The notes below the pieces were generated by a model. It was not told the DNA's origin and ran no database searches. It worked only from the letters and a program-made list of their open reading frames with translations. The position numbers and the translations under genes were made by a program. Of a stretch of DNA of 64,000 bases, positions 36,115 to 44,401 are shown one piece after another; the stretch's first letter is position 1; each line of letters begins with the position of its first letter. The stretch is from Niveibacterium sp. SC-1 (GTDB lineage Bacteria; Pseudomonadota; Gammaproteobacteria; Burkholderiales; Rhodocyclaceae): the NCBI RefSeq assembly GCF_038235435.1, contig NZ_CP151275.1, positions 62,001 to 126,000 on the forward strand, written 5' to 3'.

Positions 36115-36133
36115 CGTTTACAAGCAGGTAAAC
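36115..36133. promoter_or_regulatory. LacI-family operator candidate, regulator side
   Basis: GTTTAC (36116-36121) and GTAAAC (36128-36133) face each other across six bases. The first ten bases, CGTTTACAAG, repeat the glucanase-side site in inverted orientation about 204 bases away. Confidence 0.5.
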
Positions 36134-36277
36134 TGGGTCCATGTTGCGATGCGCCAGATAGCGCGGACACAGGCGCGTGGGCGGAGAAAAACCCCCGCAG
36201 GTCCTTTCGGGGCGCGGTTTGTTGCTCATCGGCATCGCTGTGTGTTGTGCCAGTCCCGTTTTGTGAAAGGGTTTTCC

Positions 36278-37294
36278 TTGAATCCTGTTCATCGCAAGGC
36301 GCCAGCGACGTTGCGCCAGGTCGCGCAGGAGGCCAATGTTTCCATGGCCACGATCTCGCGTTACCTCAATGGTCACCTGAAGGTCACGCCGGAAACTGAA
36401 GGCCGCATCCTCGCGGCGATCAAGAAGCTGGACTACCGCGCCAACTTCCTCGCCAAGAGCCTGGCGCAGGGCCAGACCAAGATGCTGGGCGTCTATACGC
36501 CGCGGGTCACCAGCCCGTTCTACAACCAGATCCGCCTCGGGGTGGAGATGGAGGTCGGGCAGAGCGACTACGTCTGCCTCTCGATCAGCGGCGAATACCA
36601 GCACCGGCAGGAAGAAGAGGTGCTGCGCATGGTGATCGAGCGCCAGGTGGACGGCATCTTCGTCTTCGGTTCAGAGATCGCCGACGAGCGCCTGCTCGAA
36701 CTCAGCGGCCACCTGCCGATGGCGGTGTTCGGGCATCGCATCGAGGGGCCGCGGGCCTGCAGCATCTGCATCGACAACACGCCGGCGGCTACCGCCGCCG
36801 TGCGCTACCTGATCGCTGAAGGTCATCGCGACATCGCCTTCATCGGTCCGCGCAATCCGAGGAACGACCTGCTCGAACGCCTGGAGGGCTACAAGATCGC
36901 CCTGCAGGACGCGGGCCTGCCTTTCCGTCCCGAGCTGCTGGTCCAGGGCGAATTCACCGAGCCGGGCGGTGGCGCCGCGGTCGAGGTGCTGGCCGCCCGC
37001 GGCGTGCACTACTCGGCCGTGTTCTGCACCAACGACCAGATGGCCTACGGGGCGAACCTGGAGCTGCATCGCCGCGGCCTCAAGGTGCCGGACGACGTGT
37101 CCCTGATCGGCTTCGACGATCTCTACACCAGCGCCTACATCAACCCGCCGCTGACCACCGTGCTGCAACCGGCGCACGACGTGGGGCGTGAGCTGGGGCG
37201 CGCAATGTTGAAGATGCTGGCGGGCGAGACGCCCGAGCTGCACACGCCGGACCTGCGCCTGATCGTCCGCCAGTCGACGCGCAGCCTGCGCTGA
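36278..37294 (+). CDS. LacI-family transcriptional regulator
   Basis: A 338-residue repressor. The DNA-binding head is APATLRQVAQEANVSMATISRYLNGHLKVTPET with the hinge helix NFLAKSLAQGQTKMLGV. The rest is a periplasmic-binding-protein-like sensor with IDNTPAATAAVRYL, HRDIAFIGPR and DVSLIGFDDLYTSAYINPPLTTV. The TTG at 36278 is chosen because AAAGGG lies six bases before it; a GTG at 36263 has no such site, and starts further upstream add residues without homology. It probably represses the divergent glucanase and releases it on binding a glucan-derived sugar. Confidence 0.85.
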   Translation: MNPVHRKAPATLRQVAQEANVSMATISRYLNGHLKVTPETEGRILAAIKKLDYRANFLAKSLAQGQTKMLGVYTPRVTSPFYNQIRLGVEMEVGQSDYVCLSISGEYQHRQEEEVLRMVIERQVDGIFVFGSEIADERLLELSGHLPMAVFGHRIEGPRACSICIDNTPAATAAVRYLIAEGHRDIAFIGPRNPRNDLLERLEGYKIALQDAGLPFRPELLVQGEFTEPGGGAAVEVLAARGVHYSAVFCTNDQMAYGANLELHRRGLKVPDDVSLIGFDDLYTSAYINPPLTTVLQPAHDVGRELGRAMLKMLAGETPELHTPDLRLIVRQSTRSLR

Positions 37295-37396
37295 GCGGTC
37301 CGGGGCGTGGCGCCTTCCGAGGCGGCGCGGACTGACGCGGTTTTCCCCGGTGCGTTCGCCGGGGCCGGCCACCGCAAGGCGGCGATCCGGTGAGGC

Positions 37397-38389
37397 TCAG
37401 AGCTGGCGCATCCGCTGCGCGAGGTCGGCCGTGCGGATGGTGTAGCGAAGTTGCAGCGGGTCGCTGCGCTCCAGCGCGAAGCCCAGGCGCTCGTGCAGGT
37501 CTTTCGAGATTTCGTTGCCCGGCAGCACCAGGCTGGTGAGCGTGTGGCAGTTGTGCGAGAGCAGATGCGCGAGCAGGCGGGTGAGCAGGCGCCGGTAGAG
37601 GCCGGTGCGGCGATACCAGGGGTGCAGATTCGCCGCGAGGATCTCGCACACGCCCTTGCTCGCGTCGCGCAGCATCACGTAGCCGGCGAGCTGGTGCTCC
37701 AGATGCTCGGCGAGCACGCGGGCGCCGCAGGCCAGCGCGGTCGCATGGCGCTCGCGCTGCATGGCCCGGTCGCAGCGGCCGTGCAGGGCGCGGATCACGT
37801 CGCCCAGGGTCAGCACGTCGAGCTCGGCCATGTCTTCCAGCAAGCGGGTTTCCTGGCCGGGGTCCTCGCCGGCGCCGCGCGGCCCCTGCTTGACCCGTGC
37901 GACCGTGATCTGCAGGACCCGCGCATCGCTGCTCGCGCGATGGCGTACCGGGCGCAGCTCGGCGATCACCTCATCCTTGGTTGCATGCCAGCGGGCGGCC
38001 TCGTCCTCGGACAGCAGGGCGCGCAGGTTGTCGAGGCGAAAGCGCGGCACGCAGCGCGCGGCGTCGAAGAGGAGCGAGAGCCAGGAGTAGTCGTTCGACC
38101 AGCCGTCCGAATAGGCGACCTTGCCGCCGAGCAGGCGGTTGAGCGCGTCCGCCACTTCGGCGGCCGGGCGCCCGCGGCTGGTCGGCACCTCGCGCGGGAT
38201 GCCGTGGGTGGCCTCGGCGTCCGCGTCCCAGTGCTGCCAATCGGGCTCGGGCCGCACCAGGCTGCAATAGCTCTCGCCGTCGGGCAGGGCCACGCCGATC
38301 TCGATCGGATAGCTGCCCGCGCCCAGCCCCGAAGCCTCGATGTCGAGGATGATCGGCAGCTGGTTCAGGTCCAGCGCGGGTGCGTCCAT
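37397..38389 (-). CDS. DEDDh exonuclease-GNAT acetyltransferase fusion
   Basis: A 330-residue two-domain protein. The N-terminal part (about 10-165) is a DnaQ-like 3'-5' exonuclease with every catalytic residue: Asp16 and Glu18 in ILDIEASG, Asp100 in GWSNDYSW, and His150-x4-Asp155 in HRASSDA. The C-terminal part (about 200-315) is a GNAT fold: LHPWYRRTGLYRRLLTRLL carries the acetyl-CoA loop (R-x-x-G-L/A pattern) and NEISKDLHERLGFALERS the usual closing helix. No signal or membrane segment is visible. Exonuclease Exo motifs point to nucleic acid, while the GNAT substrate is unknown. It is followed ten bases later by a VOC gene on the same strand. Confidence 0.78.
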   Translation of the reverse strand: MDAPALDLNQLPIILDIEASGLGAGSYPIEIGVALPDGESYCSLVRPEPDWQHWDADAEATHGIPREVPTSRGRPAAEVADALNRLLGGKVAYSDGWSNDYSWLSLLFDAARCVPRFRLDNLRALLSEDEAARWHATKDEVIAELRPVRHRASSDARVLQITVARVKQGPRGAGEDPGQETRLLEDMAELDVLTLGDVIRALHGRCDRAMQRERHATALACGARVLAEHLEHQLAGYVMLRDASKGVCEILAANLHPWYRRTGLYRRLLTRLLAHLLSHNCHTLTSLVLPGNEISKDLHERLGFALERSDPLQLRYTIRTADLAQRMRQL

Positions 38390-38399
38390 CGGATGCCGC

Positions 38400-38768
38400 T
38401 CAGCGGCGCTCCTCCATCAGGGCCAGCAGATAGCCGTCCGGATCGCGGAAGAAGGCCATCCACAGCTCGTGGTCCGAGAAGCTGCCGATGCGGTGGGGCA
38501 GCGCTTCGAAGTCGAGACCATTGGCCTGCAGATCGGTCACCGCCTTGTCCAGGCTGGCGACCGGGAAATACAGGCACAAGGTGTTGCCAGGGCGGCGCGG
38601 GCGCGTGCCACCTTGCAGCATCAGGCGCACCTGGCCGCAGTCGAAAAACACCAGTTCGCCGGAGCGAGCCGTGCGGGTGAGACCGAGCACGTCGCGATAG
38701 AAGGCTTCGGACCGATCAGCATCGGTCACTTGCAACGCAATCTGGCCCAGCGCTGAAAGAGCGGTCAT
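38400..38768 (-). CDS. VOC family (glyoxalase/bleomycin-resistance) protein
   Basis: A 122-residue VOC protein. It starts with LGQIALQVTDADRSEAFYRDVLGL, has LCLYFPVASLDKAVTDL at the second half and ends with MAFFRDPDGYLLALMEERR. The usual His of the first strand is Gln here (GQIAL), and the last Glu is followed by ERR, so metal binding may differ. It is placed just upstream of the exonuclease-GNAT gene on the same strand, in a probable operon, and divergent from rlmI. Confidence 0.85.
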   Translation of the reverse strand: MTALSALGQIALQVTDADRSEAFYRDVLGLTRTARSGELVFFDCGQVRLMLQGGTRPRRPGNTLCLYFPVASLDKAVTDLQANGLDFEALPHRIGSFSDHELWMAFFRDPDGYLLALMEERR

Positions 38769-38892
38769 GGGTCGGACCTCCGCGTGTTGAGAGCCAGTAC
38801 GGCCGGGGCAGGATCGAGTTTAGCCAGCGTTTGTCCTCGCCGGACGTGGAGGCAGCGAAGCTCGTGCGAAAATCCCGTTTTGTTTGGGGTTT

Positions 38893-40089
38893 ATGCCAAT
38901 GGCTCAGTTGCTGCTCCGCGCGGGCAAGGAACGCTCGGTGATGCGTCGCCACCCGTGGATCTTCGCCGGCTCCGTCGCCCGCCTCTCGGGCCGTGCGCGC
39001 GCGGGCGACACGGTAGAGGTGATCGCCGACAGCGGCGCCTTCCTCGGCCGCGCCGCCTATTCGCCCGAATCGCAGATCCGCGCGCGCATGTGGAGCTTCG
39101 ACGAAGCCACGGTGATCGACCACGCCTTCTTCAAGCGCACGATCGCTGCCGCGGTGGCCCGCCGCAGCGCCCATCCGCAGCTCACCACGCAGGAAGGCCA
39201 GCGCCTGATCCACGGTGAGTCCGACGGCCTGCCCGGGGTCATTGCCGACCGCTACCGCGACACCATCGTGCTGCAACTCACCAGCGCCGGCGCCGACCGC
39301 TGGCGCGAGGCCATCGTCGGCGGCCTGCTGCAGGCCACCGGCTGCACGCGCATCTACGAACGCTCCGACTCGGAAGTGCGCGGCCTCGAAGGCCTGGAGC
39401 CGACCACCGGCGTGTTGGCGGGCGAGGCGCCCGATGCCGACCTGCAGATCGACGAATACGGCGTATTGCTGGGTGTGGATGCAGTGGCCGGCCACAAGAC
39501 CGGCTTCTACCTCGACCAGCGCGAGAACCGTCGCCTCACCCGCGACCTGGCGCGTGGCCGCAGCGTGCTCAACTGCTTCTGCTACACCGGCGGCTTCTCG
39601 CTGCAGGCACTCGCCGGCGGCGCCGAATCGGTGCTCTCGATCGATTCTTCCGGGCCCGCGCTGGACGGGGCGCGCCGCAATCTCGCGCGCAACCCGCAGC
39701 TCGATGCGAGTCGGGCCGAGTGGATGGAGGCCGACGTCTTCACCGCGCTGCGCGAACTCAAGGCCGCCGGCCGCCGCTTCGACCTGATCCTGCTCGACCC
39801 CCCCAAGTTCGCGCCTTCGGCCAGCCACGCACAGCGCGCCGCTCGCGCCTACAAGGACATCAACCTGCTGGGCTTCCGCCTGCTCAATCCTGGCGGCGTG
39901 CTGATGACGTATTCCTGCTCGGGCGGCATCGGCCTGGAGCTGTTCCAGAGCATCGTTGCCGGGGCCGCCAGCGACGCTGGCCGCGATGCGCAGATCCTGC
40001 ACCGGCTGGGCGCAGCGGCCGATCACCCCGTCGGGCTTGCCTTCCCGGAAGGGGAATACCTGAAAGGTCTGGTCTGCCAGGTGCTCTGA
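38893..40089 (+). CDS. rlmI: 23S rRNA (cytosine-1962-C5)-methyltransferase
   Basis: A 398-residue class I methyltransferase. An N-terminal PUA domain holds RRHPWIFAGSVARLSGRARAGD. The Rossmann part has SAM motif I LNCFCYTGGFSLQALAGGA and an acidic ID at the next strand. The catalytic DPPKFAPS motif and the Cys in TYSCSGGIGLELF are those of m5C methylation by RlmI. Length matches E. coli RlmI (396). The ATG at 38893 is in line with the family start (MAQLLL about three residues later). It modifies 23S rRNA in the large subunit. Confidence 0.9.
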   Translation: MPMAQLLLRAGKERSVMRRHPWIFAGSVARLSGRARAGDTVEVIADSGAFLGRAAYSPESQIRARMWSFDEATVIDHAFFKRTIAAAVARRSAHPQLTTQEGQRLIHGESDGLPGVIADRYRDTIVLQLTSAGADRWREAIVGGLLQATGCTRIYERSDSEVRGLEGLEPTTGVLAGEAPDADLQIDEYGVLLGVDAVAGHKTGFYLDQRENRRLTRDLARGRSVLNCFCYTGGFSLQALAGGAESVLSIDSSGPALDGARRNLARNPQLDASRAEWMEADVFTALRELKAAGRRFDLILLDPPKFAPSASHAQRAARAYKDINLLGFRLLNPGGVLMTYSCSGGIGLELFQSIVAGAASDAGRDAQILHRLGAAADHPVGLAFPEGEYLKGLVCQVL

Positions 40090-40122
40090 TCGGCGCTCAA
40101 TTTCATGCTTGCAAGGCTTGAC

Positions 40123-40131
40123 TTATTCACA
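40123..40131 (+). promoter_or_regulatory. DnaA box (TTATTCACA)
   Basis: Fits the consensus TTATNCACA exactly. It lies about 300 bases before priA and 34 bases after the rlmI stop. Confidence 0.55.
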
Positions 40132-40301
40132 GCGGCCCGCTCAGGGGCTCGCGTGCTGGCTGCAGCCCAGGCTGGGCGCCGGGCGATTTTGCAAGTGATT
40201 GATTTATAAGCACCTCTGTCCAGGCGTTTGCTGCAATGCGATATTGGACGTCAGGCTTGACACAGGTCTTTGGATAAGCTCCACATGCAATGCCCACACA
40301 C

Positions 40302-40310
40302 TTATCCACA
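40302..40310 (+). promoter_or_regulatory. DnaA box (TTATCCACA, perfect R1 type)
   Basis: A perfect high-affinity box 121 bases before the priA start. A weaker opposite-strand box lies at 40269-40277, so the two flank 24 bases. Confidence 0.6.
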
Positions 40311-40430
40311 GGTTTGCGTGTTTCTCCTTTGTGACAGGGGGGTTAAGGGCTTTTCTGCCGAAAACCCCTCATGTTTACCCGTCAGAGCCTTGAATCAAAA
40401 AAGAAAATTCTGCTCTGAAGGGGGCGTCGT

Positions 40431-42605
40431 TTGACCGAAACGCCCCGAATTGTCCGTGTTGCGCTGCCGGTGCCTCTGCCCCGTAGCTTTGACTATCTTT
40501 CGGCCGATATCGGCCCGGGCGATATCGGCCGGCTGGTGCGCATCCCCTTCGGGAAGGGCGAGAAGGTGGGCGTGGTCCTGGATCTTCCGGCCACGAGCGA
40601 AGTCGCCCGCGACAAGCTGCGGCCTCTGGGGCCGGTGCTGCGGGAAGTTTCGGCCCTGCCTGCCGACTGGCTGGCCCTGGTGCAGTTTGCGGCCCGCTAC
40701 TACCACCACCCGCTGGGCGAGGCGCTCGCCACGGCGCTGCCGCCCGGACTGCGCGGCGCCGAATTGCTGCAGGGACGCGGCGACCCCTGGCTGCAGCTTT
40801 CGGAAGCCGGTCGCACGGCGCTGGCCACGCCCGGCCGCGACTCGCAGGCGCGGCGCGCGGCGCAGGCCCTGGTCGATGGCCCGCTGGCCCGCTCGCAGCT
40901 GATCGCCGCCGGACATATGGCCACCGGCCTGCGCCAGGCCCTGGATCGCGGCTGGATAGTCGAGGCGCCGAGCGAGCGCCGCGCCGACTTGTCCACAGCC
41001 CCGGCCCTCAATGAGGAGCAGGCGCAGGCGGTAGCCGCGATCAACGCCGAGGACCGGCAGTTCGTGCCCTGGCTGCTGCAGGGCATCACCGGCAGCGGCA
41101 AGACGGAGGTGTACCTGCGCCTGATCGAGCACGCGCTGGCTGCCGGCCGTCAGGCCCTGCTGCTGGTGCCGGAAATCGGCCTGACGCCGCAGCTCGAGGC
41201 CCGCATCGCCCAGCGCTTCCCCCGTGCCAGCCGGGTTGCCCTGCACAGCGGCGCCTCCGACGGTGCGCGCTGCCGCGGCTTCCTCGCGGCCCTGGAGGGC
41301 AGTGCGGACATCGTGGTCGGCACCCGGCTCTCGGTGTTCTCGCCCCTGCCGCGCCTGGGCCTGATCCTGGTCGATGAGGAGCACGACGGCTCCTACAAGC
41401 AGCAGGAAGGCCTGCGCTATTCCGCCCGCGATCTCGCGGTCTGGCGTGCGCAGCAACGCGGCGTGCCGATCGTGCTGGGCTCGGCCACGCCCTCGCTGGA
41501 GACCTGGCAGCACGCCCAGTCCGGCCGCTACCGCCTGTTGCGCCTGGACCGCCGGGCCGCGGCCGCCGCGCCGCCGACGGTGCGCCTGCTCGACACCCGT
41601 CGCTTCAAGCTCAAGGACGGCCTTTCCGAGCCGCTCGAGTCCGCGATCGAGGCACGGCTGGGGCGCCAGGAGCAAAGCCTCATCTTCCTCAACCGGCGCG
41701 GCTACGCACCGGTACTCGCCTGCCCGGCCTGCAGCTGGGTCAGCGATTGCGACCATTGCACGGCCCACCGCGTCTTCCACCTCACCGAGCGCATCCTGCG
41801 CTGCCACCACTGCGGCAGCGAGGCGGAAGTCCCGCGCGCCTGCCCGCAATGCGGCAACCAGGACCTGCAGGGTTTCGGGCGCGGCACCCAGCGGGTGGAA
41901 GAACGACTCGCCGCGCGTTTTCCCGGCGCCCGCGTCCTGCGCGTGGATCGTGACAGCGTGCGCAGCCCGGCGCAGTGGCTGGCGGTGCGTGCGCAGATCG
42001 AGGCCGGCGAGGCCGACGTGATCGTCGGTACCCAGATGCTCGCCAAGGGCCACGACTTCCCGCGCCTCACGCTGGTGGGGGTCATCGGCGCCGACGCCTC
42101 GCTCTTCTCCGCCGACTACCGCGCGCCCGAGCGGCTCTTCCAGCAGCTGATGCAGGTTTCCGGCCGTGCTGGGCGGGCACAGCTGCCGGGCGAGGTGCTG
42201 ATCCAGACTGAATTCCCCGAACACCCGCTCTTCGATGCCCTGCGTCGCCACGACTTCGACGGTTTTGCACGGCGCGAGCTGGGCGAGCGGGAAGCCGCCC
42301 GCTTTCCGCCCTGCGGCGCCCAGGCCGTACTGCGCGCCGAGGCACCCGAAGTCGCGGCCGCCCTGCAGTTCCTCGCCGCGGCGCGGCAGCAGGCCGAGGA
42401 CCTCGCCGATGGCGTGCGGCTCTTCGATCCCGTGCCCATGCGCCTCGTTCGTCGCGCGCGCCTGGAGCGGGCCCTGCTGGTGGTCGAGGCGGACACCCGC
42501 GCGCCCTTGCAGAACCTGCTCAGCGCCTGGGTACCGCGGCTCTATGCCCTGCGCGCCCCGCGCGAGCTGCGCTGGCATCTGGACGTGGACCCGGCGGAGC
42601 TGTGA
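40431..42605 (+). CDS. priA: Primosomal helicase PriA
   Basis: A 724-residue replication-restart helicase that reloads DnaB at stalled forks. It starts at TTG (40431) with AAGGGGG six bases upstream; the N-terminal RIVRVALPVPLPRSFDYL is the PriA DNA-binding opening. Walker A is GITGSGKT (218-225), the DEEHD box is at 315-319, and the zinc knuckle lies between about 430 and 480 (CPAC, CDHC, CHHC, CPQC). The helicase C part has GTQMLAKGHDFPRLTLVGVI. The stop overlaps the next gene's GTG by four bases. Confidence 0.95.
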   Translation: MTETPRIVRVALPVPLPRSFDYLSADIGPGDIGRLVRIPFGKGEKVGVVLDLPATSEVARDKLRPLGPVLREVSALPADWLALVQFAARYYHHPLGEALATALPPGLRGAELLQGRGDPWLQLSEAGRTALATPGRDSQARRAAQALVDGPLARSQLIAAGHMATGLRQALDRGWIVEAPSERRADLSTAPALNEEQAQAVAAINAEDRQFVPWLLQGITGSGKTEVYLRLIEHALAAGRQALLLVPEIGLTPQLEARIAQRFPRASRVALHSGASDGARCRGFLAALEGSADIVVGTRLSVFSPLPRLGLILVDEEHDGSYKQQEGLRYSARDLAVWRAQQRGVPIVLGSATPSLETWQHAQSGRYRLLRLDRRAAAAAPPTVRLLDTRRFKLKDGLSEPLESAIEARLGRQEQSLIFLNRRGYAPVLACPACSWVSDCDHCTAHRVFHLTERILRCHHCGSEAEVPRACPQCGNQDLQGFGRGTQRVEERLAARFPGARVLRVDRDSVRSPAQWLAVRAQIEAGEADVIVGTQMLAKGHDFPRLTLVGVIGADASLFSADYRAPERLFQQLMQVSGRAGRAQLPGEVLIQTEFPEHPLFDALRRHDFDGFARRELGEREAARFPPCGAQAVLRAEAPEVAAALQFLAAARQQAEDLADGVRLFDPVPMRLVRRARLERALLVVEADTRAPLQNLLSAWVPRLYALRAPRELRWHLDVDPAEL

Positions 42606-43231
42606 GACGCAAGCCGCAGGTGGCGCGGCGGGAGGCTTCCCGTCCGGACCCTGGCGACGCGGAATCGCCGTGTGTTCCGCGCCGGCTGCGGTTGGCGGCC
42701 CTCCTCGTCCTCGCCTTCCTGTGCGCACCTGCCTCGGCCAAGGATGGGCGCTTCCAGGCGCAGCTGGCCTATGTGGACGACGGCGACACCCTGCACGTGC
42801 GCGATCTCGGCGGTCGGATGCGGGTCGTCCGGCTGGCCTTCATCGATGCGCCCGAACATGGGCAGCCGCACGGCGACGCGGCCCGCGCGGCCTTGAAGCA
42901 CTTTGTTTCCGCCGGCTGGCTCACGGTCGATTGGCGAGGCCGGGACAAATACGGGCGCTACGTGGCCGTGGTCTGGGCGAGTTCGCCCGACATGTCCTGC
43001 GCAGGCCGCCGCGATTGCCCGCGCAATCTGGACGTCGCGCATGCCCTGGTCGCGGGCGGGCATGCGTGGTGGTACCGGCGCTATGCGCGCGACTCGCAGG
43101 CGCCGGCAGCGCAAGCGGCCTTCGAATACGACGAATCCGAGGCCCGTCGCCGCGGCATCGGCCTATGGCAGGATCCCGAGGCCGTGCCGCCCTGGGCGTG
43201 GCGCCGCTCGCATCCGCGCCACGCAGACTGA
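42602..43231 (+). CDS. Secreted thermonuclease-like (SNase) protein
   Basis: A 209-residue protein with a charged N-terminus and a hydrophobic signal (LRLAALLVLAFLCAPASAKD). The SNase OB-fold follows: AQLAYVDDGDTLHV, then VVRLAFIDAPEHGQPHGDAARAAL, where Asp and Arg match catalytic sites, and RDKYGRYVAVVW. The end resembles GLWQDPEAVPPWAWR, common in bacterial thermonucleases. It cuts DNA or RNA in a Ca2+-dependent way in the family. The GTG start lies inside the priA stop, giving a four-base overlap. Confidence 0.85.
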   Translation: MRRKPQVARREASRPDPGDAESPCVPRRLRLAALLVLAFLCAPASAKDGRFQAQLAYVDDGDTLHVRDLGGRMRVVRLAFIDAPEHGQPHGDAARAALKHFVSAGWLTVDWRGRDKYGRYVAVVWASSPDMSCAGRRDCPRNLDVAHALVAGGHAWWYRRYARDSQAPAAQAAFEYDESEARRRGIGLWQDPEAVPPWAWRRSHPRHAD

Positions 43232-43343
43232 CGGCCCGCGCCTTCCCGCGGGCGCGATGGCCGGCGATCCTGCCACCCGCGGGAAACCATGTGGTGGCGG
43301 CCGTGGTCCCTCCGGAAGACGCCACTAGAGAAGGATGCGCTTC

Positions 43344-44342
43344 ATGCGAAGAGCCCTGCCCCTGCCCCTGCCCCTGCCCCTGCCCCCGTCCCTGGCTGCG
43401 CCGCTTGGCGCGGCCGCCTTGCTTATTGCCCTCGCTACGCCGGCGGTCGTGTCCGCTGCATCGTCGCGCGAGCGCGCTGCCTCCTGCTGCGACCTGAGCG
43501 GCGAGGACGTGGCGCAGGACGCGACGCCGGTGGGCGAGATCCCCGGCGTACAGGTCCTGCACGACATCGCCTACGGCAAGGCGCCGCTGCAGCGCTTCGA
43601 TGTCTACAAGCCGGCCCAGGCCAAGGGCGCGCCCCTGCTGATCCTGGTGCACGGTGGCGGCTGGCGCTTTGGCGACAAGGCGCATCGCGCGGTGGTCGAG
43701 AACAAGGTGGCGCGCTGGGTGACGAAGGGCTTCGTGGTGGTGTCGGTGAATTACCGGCTGCTGCCCGACACGCCGGTCGCGCGCCAGGTCGAGGACGTGG
43801 CGCAGGCGATCGCGGCGGCGCAGAAGCAGGCCGCAGGCTGGGGCGCCGAGCGCGGGCTCACGGTGCTGATGGGGCATTCGGCCGGTGCGCACCTGGTGGC
43901 CCTGCTGGCGGCCGCCTCCGATTCGCTCGCCAAGCTGGACGTGACGCCGGCCCAGGGCGTGGTGCTGCTGGACAGTGCGGCACTGGACGTGCCCGCGATC
44001 ATGAACATGCGCCATCTGCCGCTCTACGACCGCGCCTTCGGCAAGGATCCGCTGCACTGGCGCGAGCTCTCGCCCCTGCATGTGCTCGACGCCCAGGGGC
44101 CGGCGGTGCTGGCCGTGTGCTCCAGCCGCCGCGAGCAGGCCTGCCCGCAGGCGCAAGCCTTCGCCAAGGCCGCCGAGCTCGGAGGCCGCGCGGTGCAGGT
44201 GCTACCGGAGGATCTCTCGCATCGCGAGATCAACACCGAGCTGGGCCGGGAGTCCGCCTACACCCGCGCGGTCGAAACCTTCATGGCCGGCCTCGACCCG
44301 CGCCTCGCCGAGCGCATCCGCGGCGCCCCGGCCTCGCCCTGA
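43344..44342 (+). CDS. Exported alpha/beta hydrolase (esterase/lipase)
   Basis: A 332-residue hydrolase of the BD-FAE/HSL-like type. The ATG at 43344 has AGAAGGA eight bases upstream; one three codons earlier is too close to that site. The signal peptide contains a Leu-Pro repeat coded by a hexanucleotide repeat. The oxyanion motif is HGGGW, the nucleophile is in GHSAGAHL, and a plausible His is in LSHREIN. A Cys-Cys pair follows the signal cleavage zone. It probably acts on acetyl or feruloyl esters in the periplasm or outside; the substrate is not known. Confidence 0.83.
   Translation: MRRALPLPLPLPLPPSLAAPLGAAALLIALATPAVVSAASSRERAASCCDLSGEDVAQDATPVGEIPGVQVLHDIAYGKAPLQRFDVYKPAQAKGAPLLILVHGGGWRFGDKAHRAVVENKVARWVTKGFVVVSVNYRLLPDTPVARQVEDVAQAIAAAQKQAAGWGAERGLTVLMGHSAGAHLVALLAAASDSLAKLDVTPAQGVVLLDSAALDVPAIMNMRHLPLYDRAFGKDPLHWRELSPLHVLDAQGPAVLAVCSSRREQACPQAQAFAKAAELGGRAVQVLPEDLSHREINTELGRESAYTRAVETFMAGLDPRLAERIRGAPASP
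43354..43383 (+). repeat. Five tandem copies of CCCTGC in a signal-peptide region
   Basis: The hexanucleotide encodes a (Leu-Pro)n run near residues 4-14 of the esterase. Gain or loss of a unit keeps the reading frame and changes the length of the signal peptide's front part by two residues. Confidence 0.85.
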
Positions 44343-44401
44343 AGGGGCAGGCACGCCGGCGAGGCTGCCGCTATGCTGAAAGTCTCCAGGAGCTGGCCGA
44401 C

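Larger units (their letters stand above)
35732..36277. other. Control region between the GH9 gene and lacI-type gene
   Basis: These 546 bases are not convincingly coding, although a plus-strand frame stays open from 35945. On the minus strand TTGACA near 35823 has no clear -10 partner. Two inverted-repeat sites that look like LacI-family operators (listed separately) are the main recognisable content. Confidence 0.5.
40090..40430. other. Control region before priA with DnaA boxes and an AT-rich patch
   Basis: The 341 bases lack a supported gene; a 64-codon frame at 40199 has no ribosome-binding site or family features. They hold a perfect DnaA box TTATCCACA (40302-40310), a consensus TTATTCACA (40123-40131), a one-mismatch box TTATCCAAA on the minus strand (40277-40269), and an AT-rich run (about 40186-40211). 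The region feeds priA. Confidence 0.6.

Noticed and set aside
35945..36277. An N-terminal extension of the LacI regulator of up to 111 residues
   Set aside because: The frame is open but has no domain, and the ribosome-binding site fits the TTG at 36278; the second operator lies inside it.
37301..37375. GC-rich inverted repeats after the LacI gene as a terminator
   Set aside because: The stems are short and imperfect and have no T-run in the needed direction.
40199..40393. A 64-codon plus-strand frame in the priA control region
   Set aside because: No ribosome-binding site and no family features; it overlaps the DnaA boxes.
40090..40430. The DnaA-box region as the chromosomal origin oriC
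   Set aside because: Only two perfect boxes are present, with no dnaA, dnaN, gidA or rpmH neighbour; a regulatory role is simpler.
40395..42728. A 777-codon minus-strand frame opposite priA
   Set aside because: priA is certain from its helicase and zinc motifs; the opposite frame is low-complexity.
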